A DNA stretch of 64,000 nucleotides. It comes from Schistocephalus solidus (lineage: Eukaryota; Platyhelminthes; Cestoda; Diphyllobothriidea; Diphyllobothriidae). Location of the stretch: contig WEDG01003285.1 in NCBI GenBank assembly GCA_017591395.1, positions 1 through 64,000 on the forward strand. The letters are read 5' to 3'. Below, in pieces: positions 41,725-53,149 of this stretch. Positions within the stretch are counted from its first letter, which is position 1; the number at the start of each line of letters is the position of its first letter. A program made the position numbers and the translations under genes. The notes under the pieces were generated by a model. It saw only the letters and a list, made by a program, of their open reading frames with translations, did no database searches and had not been told where the DNA came from.

Positions 41725-44250
41725 TTTAGACGGAGTCACTAAAATTAAAGATGGGCTTACGACATAGTTAATAGCTACTGAGCTTGAAATTCTTATTCGT
41801 GAGGATGAAAGCGTTAATGGATTCGTTGGAAGAAAAGGGGGAGGTGAAGTTAAGGGGGATTTTGAACTGGGCACCAGATGAGTTAAATTCGAGGAAGTTT
41901 ATTCGAATTATTCCAACCCAGGCGTAATGTTCATTTTATAAAGGTGGGGTCTCATATCCATAGTTTTTAAATTTCGGAGGATAAACCAGGTAGTTCTGCG
42001 TGCTTTTGAGACAATCAGGGCGAAATGCTCCGAAATATTAAGACCGTTGCAATATGATATGTCCAGATCCTTAACAACGCCAGGCACATTTAGGTCGTAG
42101 CTATCTTTGCTTAGTTGAGGCTGATGGTCATCGACAACAACGATCACAGAGCATTTGTACTAAGAAACGAAAAGGCGCCAAGTGCACCAACACTCGGCAA
42201 AGGCCTCAAGACCGCTTTTAATAGTTCGAGTACAGTGTTGCGATCTGCCGGCTTTTATCCATAGAAAACTTTTAAATCGTCGGCATACATAAAGAGCCTA
42301 CCATTCCGAAATAAACCTGGTACATCATTGAAAAAAGGACAAAATAAGAGCGGACCAATCACAGTACCCTGAATAACTTCACTCCTCATACGTGCGGCGT
42401 TGGAGATAACATTGGAGATCTTAACATGTTTTGTGCGGGAACTCAGGTAAGAAGATATCAAGTTCATAAATTTGCCACATATACCGAAAGAGGAGAGTTC
42501 CAGAAGAAGAAGGGCATGGTAAAAACGATCAAAGACCTTAGTGAAATCAAAATGGACTATGTAAAGCGCAAAACCAGTGTCCCTAGATTGTAGAACGTGA
42601 TCAAAGAAAGAGAGCTGAAAGGTATCACAAGACCTAGTTTTGTGTGACCCATGCTGGGCTGCACTCAGTAGGTTATTTTCAGGAGTATGATACATCATCC
42701 TGTCTTTGATCAAGGCCTCCAATATTTTCGAAGCTGCGGACGTTGTGTTCATTAGCCAAAGGTCGTCAAATGATGTAGATTGGCAATGTTTGGGGATAGG
42801 TAGAATGTGCGATTCCTTCCACAAACATTGGGAAAGGTTAAACTTTCCAGAGCTAGATTAAATATCTTAAAAAGGAGAGATTAGAAAATATAATTAGCAT
42901 CCGCCTTTATAATACTGAACTGGACGCCATCTGGTCCAGGACTATGCAATTGACGAAAATGTTGAACGGCTGCGGTTACTTCTCAGATATCAAAAGTCAT
43001 GGTTTCGAGGACGGCACCGGTCCAACCCCGGTGGTCGGAAGGGGAGCGGCCGAATTTTCACTAAATGTTTTGGACAAGAAAACGGTGAACGGCTGTGGTT
43101 ACGTCTCAGATGTCAAAAGTCATGGTTTCGGGGACGGCACCGGTCCAACCCCGGTGGTCGGAAGGGGAGTGGCCGAAATTTCACTAAATATTTTGGACAA
43201 GAAAACGTTAAAACTATCAGCCGTCAATTTGTCATTAACTAAACGATTCCCAACGGTGTCTCGAAGGACGGGCCTTTAAAATTACTGATATTTTAAACTC
43301 AATATGAAATCTCAATCACAGCTTAGACGCAAATCTCCTCTTAATGTAAAATTTCCACAAGAGCAAGCCCACCGTAAATACGAAGTAACTAGACCTAAAA
43401 GCCCTTTAAACGTCGGAACCGGTTCAGATTCCATCGTAAGATGCTTTGAAAAAAAGCATTAAAACAACCCTGCCTTGATATAGTTTTGGACAACGAAGTG
43501 TTTCTCTTCATTTAGTAATGGAGCAATTTAATAACCTCGTTTTAAGGAGGACTGACGATGCAACAGATTTTGCAGAGTTTGGTTCGTTGAATGTGCAAGA
43601 TTCCCTCTGGCTGTCACGTGCTAAACGAATCTAAGAGGCTTATTTGAAAATTTTATCGATCCATAAATGTTAGGATAACGATCTAGCAGACTGGTCATTT
43701 TAACTGCCTCCTCAATTTCTTTAGTCTTCGTAAGAGAAATTGGCAAACGGTGGATTCCGAAGCGTAGGGCTTGACAATTTTGGTTGAAAAAAATTCCAGG
43801 AGGTCATTTGAAACGACTGACATGAAGTCGCAAAGACTTGCTGCGTCGTTCATGGAGGAGAGATGCTGCCAGTCCAATGAGTCAAAAATTTATTAATTAA
43901 GCTAATATCTGCGAAGTCAAATGCATGATAGGTACGAACGGCACTAGCCATTTTTCGAAAGGACAATCGGAAGGCAACAGTGAATTAATGTGTGGTCACT
44001 TTGGAAGAGGTTCTACTTACAATCAACGAAGAGGTGACTAAGGTTGTTAGTGAATATCCGGTCTAAAATATGATTGTCTTAGACAAAATTAATGTTATCT
44101 AGAACAGGCTGAAATCTGGGTGGACAGAGGTTTGAAGTCCAGTCAATTTCAGGAAAATTAAAAACTCCAGTGAATATTTTAATGTCAAAACCAATTTAAA
44201 ATTTCACAAAGTTTTATATCCTCATCGTATGATAAATTAAGGTGGGTTTT
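41725..44250 (-). mobile_element. LINE G1: CR1-like element between two E heads
   Basis: On the minus strand the endonuclease end is readable near 44,220-43,930 (FNFPEIDW, ILDRIFTNNL, QSDHTLIHCCLP). The EN-RT linker follows with a 123-bp duplication, then RT (42,824-42,255): HILPIPKHCQS, AAQHGSHKTRSCDTF, VHFDFTKVFD, VIQGTVIGPLLF, FMYADDLKVFYG. Part of the thumb (42,147-41,908) remains, and the element then loses similarity before the E1 5' end. Stops and shifts throughout. The left boundary is uncertain. Confidence 0.75.
42965..43210. repeat. 123-bp tandem duplication inside LINE G1
   Basis: Two adjacent units start at 42,965 and 43,088 with few differences (for example TTCGAGGACGG versus TTCGGGGACGG). 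The period is a multiple of three, so the frame is kept on both strands. It lies in the EN-RT linker of the minus-strand LINE. Confidence 0.9.
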
Positions 44251-45318
44251 AAATGCAACGTGACAAGGTCAAGGTCGAAGGCGGTTGGTTTAAATTCGAA
44301 GATAAGTGAATTCTCGAATTTTAAACCGATTTCTTCGCTTCCTGTCAAAACTATTATCTTTATTAATTTAATTTAATTTATTTATTTAAATTTTAATTTC
44401 ATTTTTATAATAATTTATTTGTGTTCCTAATTCTTTATCAACTGCACACACCTGTGGTTGTTGTTTTTAACAATAGGTTGATATATACGGTATGGAACTG
44501 ATTCACCCTCATAAAAGTTCTTGCAGATTAACGTTAAAAGGACGGAAACTCAAGATTAATTCTAGAAAAAGAATTAAATTTTTGGAAGTATACTTAATTT
44601 CCAGCGAAAAATAGTTTGCAGTATTTGATATAACAGTTTACATTATTTTTCACCCTTTGTAGCCTAAACTAGTTACCTAGAAGATTTTTGCTTGCAGTTC
44701 TTCGCTTAAAACACATATGATTACCTATCTTACAAAAATACATCTATTATTACGTAAAACGTCATTAGTGCCAAATTTCCTTTCGCATTACGCTTTTAAA
44801 ATTACTGATATTTTAAAATCAATATGTAACCTCAGTCACAGCTTAGACGCAAATCTCCTCTTGACGTAAAATTTCGACAAGAGCAACCTACCGTAAATAC
44901 GAAGTCAATAGACCTTAAAGCCCTTTAATAGTTTTCTGTCTCAATATGGTTCTCTGTTCACGAGCCTCGGTAACTTTTTTACGGAAATTTGTCTTCACTT
45001 ACATCTCAACAATGCGAGAAACTTGACCCTTTGTTAACCTGGTGTGTACTGAGTCGTATGACCGACATAAAAGACGTTTCAACTTTATTTTAAAAACGTC
45101 CCTAAGAGTAAAATCCCCCTGGACGTCGCAGTTCATTTCCTTTACTCATGCGGCTTTAACTTTAAAGTCCCAGAAGCTAAAAGATGGTCTTCTCATAGCA
45201 AATCCCACCGATTCTGGTCAAACCAATTTTCGGTGATTGAATTAAGCATTATTATCTCTAAGCATAAGCACGCAGCTTAATTTTTATTTTATTTATTTAT
45301 TGCCATTTTACAGGCAGA

Positions 45319-45321
<3 letters not shown>

Positions 45322-45351
<30 letters not shown>
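45322..45351. repeat. (TA)n microsatellite
   Basis: A pure TA dinucleotide run of about 15 units in the 3'UTR of LINE G2. Confidence 0.95.
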
Positions 45352-45352
<1 letters not shown>

Positions 45353-46311
45353 CTATCGAAGAGAGTCCAGCTGACAGTGAAATAAAACTCCTGATTTGTT
45401 GTTTTAGGTTTTTTCAGGAGAAAAAACTGCAGCTTATTGAGTAACTGAAGTTCAGGACAGGGACGCGTTGACACAGGTGCCCGGTGAAGAACTTCTCCAT
45501 TCCATGTTATGGATCCGGTATTCTGCACCAGCAGGTGTGTCGGCGAGCGGCTGTTTGCTGTCGACTGAGAAATAAGCCGATTGAGGTCTACAGAGCCAGC
45601 AATATTGCCCTCAGCATGAAGTCCGGCACAGGGTTCAGAGTCCGTGAATGCCATCACAACCGAAGAGAATTTCCACAGAGTCAGCAGCCAAAAGTTTTGG
45701 AAGGTGTCCTGAATGTAGAAAACTAGTGACCGTTCGCGTACACAAGGGATAGCTTTGCTGAATTTTGATACTTCTAGGTAGCTTATTCCAGATTGCTATA
45801 GCGTTTACCGAAAATAAACTGTCGGTCTCTGACTGTGCGTGCCAAAGGAAGAAACATTTCGATGACTGGTGCGCCGAGAGTGGTCGAGGTGCCTCATATA
45901 TATAAGGGGGTTAAATGTACGACTGTTTAGAAGTTTAAACAGTAAAAATAGTCCCTTCTGTAATCTACGAAGGCACAGTGGGTCAGGGCTTGTAAGCTCA
46001 CAGCATTGTTGGTAGGACAGGTTTCGCTGTTCTGAATAGAAAACTCTTTTTGTAAAGAAGTGCTGAACTGATTCTATCTTCTTTCGTTCACTACCGTGCA
46101 GAAGGCTAAGTAGAAACGAGCAGTATTCCAGACTAGGCCTGACATACATTTTATAGAGGCTGATTCTAATTTTGACAGTTTTTAAATTTCTGAGAATAAA
46201 CCCAGTAGTGTGGCGTGCTTTCGAGACAATCAGGGCGCAGTGCTCTGACAGATTAAGACTACTAGAATGTGATATGCCCAGATCCTTATAACTCCATGCA
46301 CATTTTTTTAC

Positions 46312-47712
46312 AATTTAATTTAGAATTTATATTTGGTTAGCACCGGCAAGGCACTGTCTAAGCAAACATTAGTAACGAAATAAAGTTATGACAATGTGTG
46401 CAGATAAAATGTACAAATACATAACTTGTCCTGCTATGTCAACAGTTAGCGATGTTTTAAAATTAATGGTGAACTAGAAAAAAATAGGCAGTGAAAAAAA
46501 AACTCCTACCATAAAAATGGAGGCAGAGTTCAATAAGCCTTCATTTTTTAATAGAAGTTAGGAGAAAAAAACTGCTTAGGAAAAAATGGTCAGGTGGTAG
46601 AGTAGGATAATATGGTAGTAGCATTTCAGAATGAGATAATGAAACGTCGAGGTGATTAGTTCTTGATCACTTAGGCGTATGAAACAAAATCTCACGAAAA
46701 TGCGTCAATGAACTTAAGTACTTAGCATCTTAGGATCCAGAATTGAATTCTGATGATGGTTAGTATCCAACGAAACGATAGCATTTTAGACTGTGGACCA
46801 CCGAGTGTGTACGACCGAATGACGTCATTGTTTGGATGACTGGTGATATAAGGAGACATCATAGTTCATAGGCGACCCGAGGTAGCGTAAATATAGTTTC
46901 AAGAGGGTCACTTAAATTCGCGATGGTCCTTTCTCCGAGTCATGGGGAAAGCTACTGGGAAAAAGATGAGGAAAAATAAAAAGGTTAATAGAATCAGTGT
47001 TAAGATAAATGTGTAGTCTTCGCTTGAATGCAGATAGACTAGTTAACGACCTACTTTCAATTGGCAAGTTATTCCAAAGAAACTATACCTAGAAGCAAAA
47101 AAGAGAGAGCGTTTACACGTGGAGGATGCAGGGGAGGTATAATTAGTGCAGAATTTCTTAGGTTATAAGGAAGACTAACGGGGGTAATGACAGAAAGCTT
47201 TGGGGAGAGTTGAACTATTATTTACTCGGAAAAGGAGACAAAAAGCCTGCTTCAAGTCTCCTGACCCAAAAGAAATTTTAGCTTCATTAGCTGGCATCTT
47301 GTTGAGTAGGAAGTAGTTGAAAGAGTAGGAAATAGGAGTTTTTTTGTGAAATGTCTTTGGAAATTTTCAATTTTCGAACGGCTAGATTCGTTCATTAAAC
47401 CGAAGAAAGGACAGCAAAATTCAAGAATGGGAAGTACAAACGTACGATAAAGTCTTAATTTAATTTCAGGAAGGTAGAAATTATAAGAAATAAAGCCGCG
47501 AATCTGAGCAGCTTTGGCCGTAATTCTATCGAAATGAGGCGAAATATCTAATTTATTGGTGTAGCTTAAGCCCAAGTCCTTGATGGAGGAACATTCAATC
47601 ATAGGGCAACGTTTAAAAATAAGAGGATGCGGCAGCCTTACAGGCCCAAAACTCATGTAGCGACACTTAGAAGGTGAGAACTCCATTAGCCATGTGGGGC
47701 TCCACGTCGTGA
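46312..47712 (-). mobile_element. LINE E2: 3' fragment of E family inserted in G2
   Basis: Almost the same sequence as E1 36,465-37,795: RT thumb MEFSPSKCRYMSFGPVRLPH, KDLGLSYTNKLDISPHFDRI, YRTFVLPILEFCCPFFGLMN, then the 3'UTR to CCAAATATAAATTCTAAA. The 5' truncation is sharp at CACGTGGGGCTCC-like sequence near 47,705, where G2 RT sequence begins. The high similarity to E1 suggests this is one of the younger insertions. Confidence 0.88.
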
Positions 47713-50700
47713 CCGTCTATGTTTAGGTGGGGACTGATCGTTGTCACCAATAACCATAACGGAGCACATGTGCCAAGAAGGTGAAAGGCGCCATGTGCGA
47801 CACCACTGAGCGAGGGCCAGAAGATCCTTTTTTAAGAGCTCAAGCACGAGTTTTCGATCGACCGGTTTATACCGATAGGCAACTTTTAAATCGTCAGCGT
47901 ACATAAAGGGCCTACCATACTGAAAACAATCAGGAACATCGTTGACAAAGAGGCAAAATAGAACCGGGCCGAGCACGCTGCCCTGAATAACTCCGCTCCT
48001 CACATGCGTGGGGTTGGAGATAACATCAAACATTTTAACACGTTGTGCGCGAGAATTCAAATAGGAGGATATTAAGTTCAGAAGCTTTTTACCTATGCCG
48101 AAGGAGGCAAGTTGAAGCAAAACAAGCTGTTTATCTGTAGAAAGAAAACCCCAAAGGAACATCGGGTTTCACCCTCATTAGTAAACGAGAAGCCTGGGTC
48201 TACATCTACAATACCAAAAGTTATCTGAGAGGTTGGCCCTCTAGCTAATGCAAGCCCACGGCCCTTGGGTCAACAAGAATTTTGAGTTCACTTGAATTTT
48301 CACCCATTCACCTTTTTCCTGTTTCAAGTGAAATCGTCTCAACTCCAATTCGTTCCCCTCCCAAGCAAACCACGTCTGCTATATCTGTCAAATCTAGTAA
48401 ACCTAAGAAAACATCAGTAAATCTGAGCCATTTGGTAAGCCAGGTGACAAAAGCAGTTATGTCCTTACCGATGGGCAACTTGCTAACACCTCAGCATCCA
48501 CAACAGACGGGAATGCTCACGCTAGCATTTTTTCAACTCAAAAAATGGTCAAAATCCCCACATACTTTAGTCTTCTTATTATGTAAACAGTTTTTTTGAA
48601 ATTATTCATTCCTATTTCAAATGCACGTTTTCCGCCATTTATGCTATCTTCCCTCAAAATCTCATTTTTATGCCATCCTTATCTTTCGCACGCCAAAATA
48701 TAGCCTGCTTCATGGTTTTCATTTAAATATGCCATTTAACAATAATCTCAGTTCTTATAACAGTAATAACTCGAGAAATTTTAGAAAAGAACAATTTTGT
48801 TTCCCACTTTTTGTTTCTTCTCTGCAGTATTCTTCTCCGCCACCAAATCTCCCTTTTTTATAAATACTGATGAGCGTAACCTGCAGATAAGGAATGCACT
48901 CAGTTTAGATTCACTAAATGCGAAGTCAGTTTTAAATAAGATGAAAGAGCTTATAACAGTAGATTCTGAGCTTGTTCCAGATGTGCTGTGCATCACTTAA
49001 TCCTTGGCTCACTCTCTTATTTCTGACTCGACACTTGCTATAAATAATTTCAATTTGTACCGACAAGACCGCGCTGAAAAACGTGGCGGTGGTTGCCTTC
49101 TTTATATAAAGTCATCCTTTGTACATTTCTCTTTTTCAGCTGAGCATTTCGTCCTTTTCTGGGAATTTATGCTTTGTTTCAATCATCCTCACGCACAATA
49201 AAAAAGCGAATATCGGCTGTCTATAATCCTCCGTGTTATTCTGGCAATGAAAGCGAGCTCTGTGAACTATTTGAAAAAGTTGCAGAGACTCCATTTAATG
49301 TCAAAATAATCGTAGGCGATTTTAATCTGCCAGACATTGGACTGTCAGGCAAATTCCTCTCCGCCAAAACTTCAGAAATTGGTCGATACTATAACTTTTC
49401 AAACATGTCCCAACTGGTTAGTTCAGTGGCTAGAAATGACAAAATTTTAGATTACATTTTTACAAATTATGTTCACCCTCTCTTTATGAATTTCCATTGT
49501 GATCTATTCGCAAGTGATCATGCACTAATTTACTGTTGTTCTTCAGTCTCCCTTTCTAAAAAGCCCGAGGTAAAGTACAATAACCTCGACTTTGCTAACA
49601 CAAACCATGAATTAATAAAAAAATTTGTAAGCATTCTAGATTGGCATAACATATTTTCAATCAACGACCCAAACTTTTACTATGAGATATTGCAGGGCCT
49701 TACAAAAAATCCAAACTTTTATCCCGCTTAAGATTTATAATTAAAATACAGCCTCTTCTACCGTTCCATATCTTTTTACAAAAACAGACTTATGTAATTA
49801 GGAAAGCAACTTAACGGTCCGTCTGAAATTTCTTCGTCAGTTCACTTAAGGATGGCGAAAATATTTGAATAAGCATTGAAAATAAGGCTCGCGTGAGATA
49901 GGCATTGGGAGTTTCGTGCACTAAGTGATGACAATTCATCCAAATCTGCCGCTCAAGTCTTCCATGTTCGGTCTTTGGCTAAGCGTCTGAAAGAAACTGT
50001 GCCTTTACTTGAGTGTAACAAATGTTCGTTACAGAGGATTTGGGCAAAGCAGAATTGTTAAATTCATTTTTGTCAAACACTTTACCATTGAAACTAGCCT
50101 CACTTCCTCAATCCATCTGATGTCAAATTCAAATTCACATCGAACAACCATTAATTTCTCGCCTTCATATATTAAAAAGGAAAAAGCTATTCCAGTTTTT
50201 AAATCTGGTTCCCGCTCCGACATTCAGAAGTTTCGCAGTGTTCATGAAACGCCCTCTCTTGCTAGACACTTTGAAAAAATATTTGCAAAAAAATTACTGA
50301 TTTTTGCAGAAGTAATCAAATACTTAACACCTCCAAACATGGCTTTTTACCAGACCACTCTTGTGAAACTTGCCACATATCTTTTCTTAATCTACTAACC
50401 TCTCTTCTTAATGATCATCCATCTGTAGTTGTTATGCATTTTGATCTAAGTAAGGCATTCGGTAACGTGCCTCACATACTATTTCTAGTTTAATTAGAGG
50501 CTATAGCATTTCGCAGTCCCCTACAGACTTTATAAGATCATACCTATCTGACCGAAAACAAAACGTTTTAGTGGGGTCCTAATACTCCAGTGCAAACCCC
50601 GACTGTGAGTGGCGTCCTTCAAGGGACCTTGTTACGTCCTTTGTTCCGCTTGCATTATATAAATTATATATCATAGATAGTTAAACTTTCTTAATCCTAT

Positions 50701-50714
50701 ATTTATTAAGAATA

Positions 50715-52182
50715 AAGAATTTAATATTTGGTTAGCGCCGAGGAAGCACTGTTGAAACAGACATAAGTACCAAAATAAAATTATGACAATATGTGCAGAT
50801 AAAATGTACAATTATTTAATACTTTAGGCTGAACTTATCCTGTTTGGGCAATGGTTAGCGATGTTTTAGAATTAATTATGAACTATAAAATAGGCAGTAA
50901 AAAACTCCCACCTTGAAAATAGAGTGAGGGTTCAATAAGCCTCCATGATCATATAGAGGGTATGAAAAAAACCTGCTTATGAAAATAAGTTAAGGGGGTA
51001 GAGTAAGCTAATACTGCAGGAGCATTTCAGAATGAGAAAATGAAACGTCAATAGGGTTCGTTCTTGATCACTTAGGTGCATGAGACAAAATCTCGTGAAA
51101 AGGCGTCAGTGAACTTGAGGCCTCAGTGTCTTAGGATCCAGAATTGAATTCTGAGGATGGTCAGTATCCAGCAAAACGGGAGCATTTTACACGGTGTACG
51201 TCTTATTGACTTTATCTTTAGAATGATTGGTGGTATAAGGAGACATCAGGGTTCCTGGGGGACCTGTGGTGTAGATAAAAATAGTTTCAAGAAGGTCCCC
51301 AACAATTTATGATGGTCCTTTCTCTGATTCATGGAGAAAGCTGCTCGGAAAAGATGAGAAAATAAAAGCTGCAATGAATCAGTGTTAAGATAAATGTGCA
51401 GTCTTCGCTTGCATGCAGATAGAATAGTTAATGAACTTATTTCATTTGGCAAGTAATTTCAAAGAAAGCTATACCTAGAAGCAAAGAATAGAGAGCTTTT
51501 AGATGTGGAGGATGCAGGAGGAGGTATAATTACTGCTGGATTTCTTAGGTTGTAATGAAGACTAACGAGGGTAATAACAGAGAGCTTGGGGATATTTGAG
51601 CTAGTATTAAGCCAAAAAGGAGACAAAATCCTGCTTCCAGTCTCCTAACCCACATAAATTTTAGCTTCGTTAGCTGGCATTTAGCTGAGTAGGAAGTATT
51701 TGAAAGGGTTGGATACAGGAGTTTTTTGTGAAATGTCTTTGGACAGTTTCAATTTTAAAACGGCTATATTCGTTCAATAAACTGAATAAAAGGACAGCAA
51801 AATTCAAGAATTGGAAGGGCAAACACACGATCAAGTCTTCATTTTATTTCAGGAAGGTAGAAATATTAAGAAATAAAGCCGCAAATCTGAGAACCTTTGG
51901 CCCTAATTCTATCGAAATGAGGCGAAAGATCTAATTTCTTGGTGTAGCTTAAGCCGAAATCCTTGATTGAGGAACATTCAGTCATAGGGAAGCCTTTTAA
52001 AATAACAGGTTGCGGCAGCCTTACATGCCAAAAACACATGTAGCGACACTAAGAAGGTGAGAACTCCATTAACCGTGTGGAGCTCCACGCCAAAAGAGCG
52101 TCCCAGTCCGAATGAATTTGTTCTAGACATCGTTCGGTGGTAGATTTAGAGAAGGATTACACGAATTTAAGGTCATAAGCCT
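50715..52182 (-). mobile_element. LINE E3: inverted 3' part of an E element
   Basis: Minus strand: starts at the YADD box region (~52,180), runs through thumb sequence with shifts (matching E1 37,900-37,365) and then the 3'UTR to CCAAATATTAAATTC at 50,717. Its 5' limit and the 3' limit of E+ fall within a few bases of the same element position, so it looks like the missing 3' part of E+ in inverted orientation. Confidence 0.78.
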
Positions 52183-52185
52183 AAT

Positions 52186-52250
52186 GTTGAGGAGGTCGAG
52201 TGGTTATCGCGCACGGCCATAACACAAATGATCGCGGGCTCAATCCTATC
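52186..52250 (+). repeat. tRNA-derived head, short
   Basis: GGTCGAGTGGTTATCGCGCA resembles a class II tRNA D-arm/A-box and CGCGGGCTCAATCC a B box. Only ~60 bp remain, wedged between two E fragments. Confidence 0.5.
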
Positions 52251-53145
52251 AAAATAATCATAGTTAATTTTAATCTGCCAGACATTGACTGGCGGGTAAA
52301 ATACTCTCGCCAATACTGCAGAAATTGGTTGATACTATTAACTCCTCAAACATGTCCCAAATGGTTAGTTCAGTGACTAGAAATGACAGAATGTTAGATT
52401 AAATTTTTACAAATGATATTCACCTTCTCTTTATGAATTTCCATCGTGATCTTTTCACAAGTGATCACGCAATAATTCACTGTTGTTTTCCTGTCCCCCT
52501 TCTTACGAAGCCTGGGGTTAAATGCAATAACCTCGACTTTGCTGACACAAACCCTGAATTAATTAATAATTTCGTAAGCACTCTAGATTGGCATAGCATA
52601 TTTTCAATCAACGATCCAAAGGTTTTCCATGAGCTTTTGCAGAACCTTACAAAAAAAAATCCAGGCTTGTAGCCCGCTTAAGATATTTTATTCAAATACA
52701 GCCTCTTCTACTGGTCCAAATATGTTGCTCAAGTCTTCCATGTTCGATCGTCGGCTAAGCGTCTGAATGTAATTCCACCTTTACTTGACGGTAACAAAAA
52801 TTGCGTTACAGAGGATATGGGTACATCAGAATTGTTAAATTCATTTTTGTAAACCACTTTACCATTGAAACTAGCCATTTTGCTGGATACTAACCATCAT
52901 TAGAATTCAATTCTGGATCCTAAGATGCTGAGGCCTCAAGTTCACTGACGCCTTTTCACGATATTTTGTTTCATGTGCCTTAGTGATCAAGAACGAACCT
53001 TATTGATGTTTCATTATCTCAGTCTGAAATGCTCCTGTTGTATTAGCTTACTCTACCCCCTTGCCTTATTTTCCTTAGCAGTTTTTTCTCATACCCTCTA
53101 TTTTAAAATGGAGGCCTATTGAACCCTGCCTCCATGTTAAATGCG
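52250..53145 (+). mobile_element. LINE E4: E copy with the RT deleted
   Basis: The + strand EN end (FNLPDID, then 52,433-52,672: MNFHRDLFTSDHAIIHCCFP) and linker parallel E+ 49,300-50,098. At ~52,878 the sequence jumps to the 3'UTR (ACTAACCATCATTAGAATTC and on), so ~2 kb including the whole RT is missing. It ends in H at 53,146. Confidence 0.78.
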
Positions 53146-53149
53146 CTCT

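Larger units (their letters stand above)
45277..48118 (-). mobile_element. LINE G2: CR1-like element inserted in E+, itself split
   Basis: Minus strand: RT core 48,118-47,715 (LASFGIGKKLLNLISSYLNS, VIQGSVLGPVLFCLFVNDVP, FMYADDLKVAYR). It is interrupted by an E fragment (47,712-46,312) and then continues with the thumb and C-terminal region (46,305-45,805: SEHCALIVSKARHTTGFILR with shifts, MYVRPSLEYCSFLLSLLHGS). The 3' end contains a (TA)n tract and finishes in an AATAAATAAATAAAATAAAA tail at ~45,282. 5'-truncated, dead. Confidence 0.8.
44255..50709 (+). mobile_element. LINE E+: CR1-like element, 5' end to RT, split by a nested insertion
   Basis: 5'UTR (44,255-45,030) and start of ORF1 (45,042-45,275: RHKRRFNFILKTSLRVKSP) match E1 in inverted orientation. 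The match breaks at KHKHAA and resumes at ~48,118 (CTGTTTATCTGTAG, as in E1), with LINE G2 in between. Then come the Ser/Pro/Lys-rich ORF1 remainder (48,282-48,600), the EN start (48,797-49,201: AEKRGGGCLLYIKSSFVHF), EN end (49,174-49,731: IIVGDFNLPDIG, ILDYIFTNYV, FASDHALIYCC) and RT (50,009-50,700: AIPVFKSGSRSDIQKF, FDLSKAF as HFDLSKAFGNVP with shifts). It stops just before the YADD box at ~50,706. Confidence 0.82.

Noticed and set aside
42944..43279. 111-codon + frame with two 41-residue repeats
   Set aside because: It is antisense to the EN-RT linker of LINE G1 and is open only because of the in-frame duplication.
47686..48162. Chimeric LINE formed by template switching between families E and G
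   Set aside because: Family G sequence resumes at ~46,305 on the far side of the E fragment, so nested insertion explains it better than a chimera.
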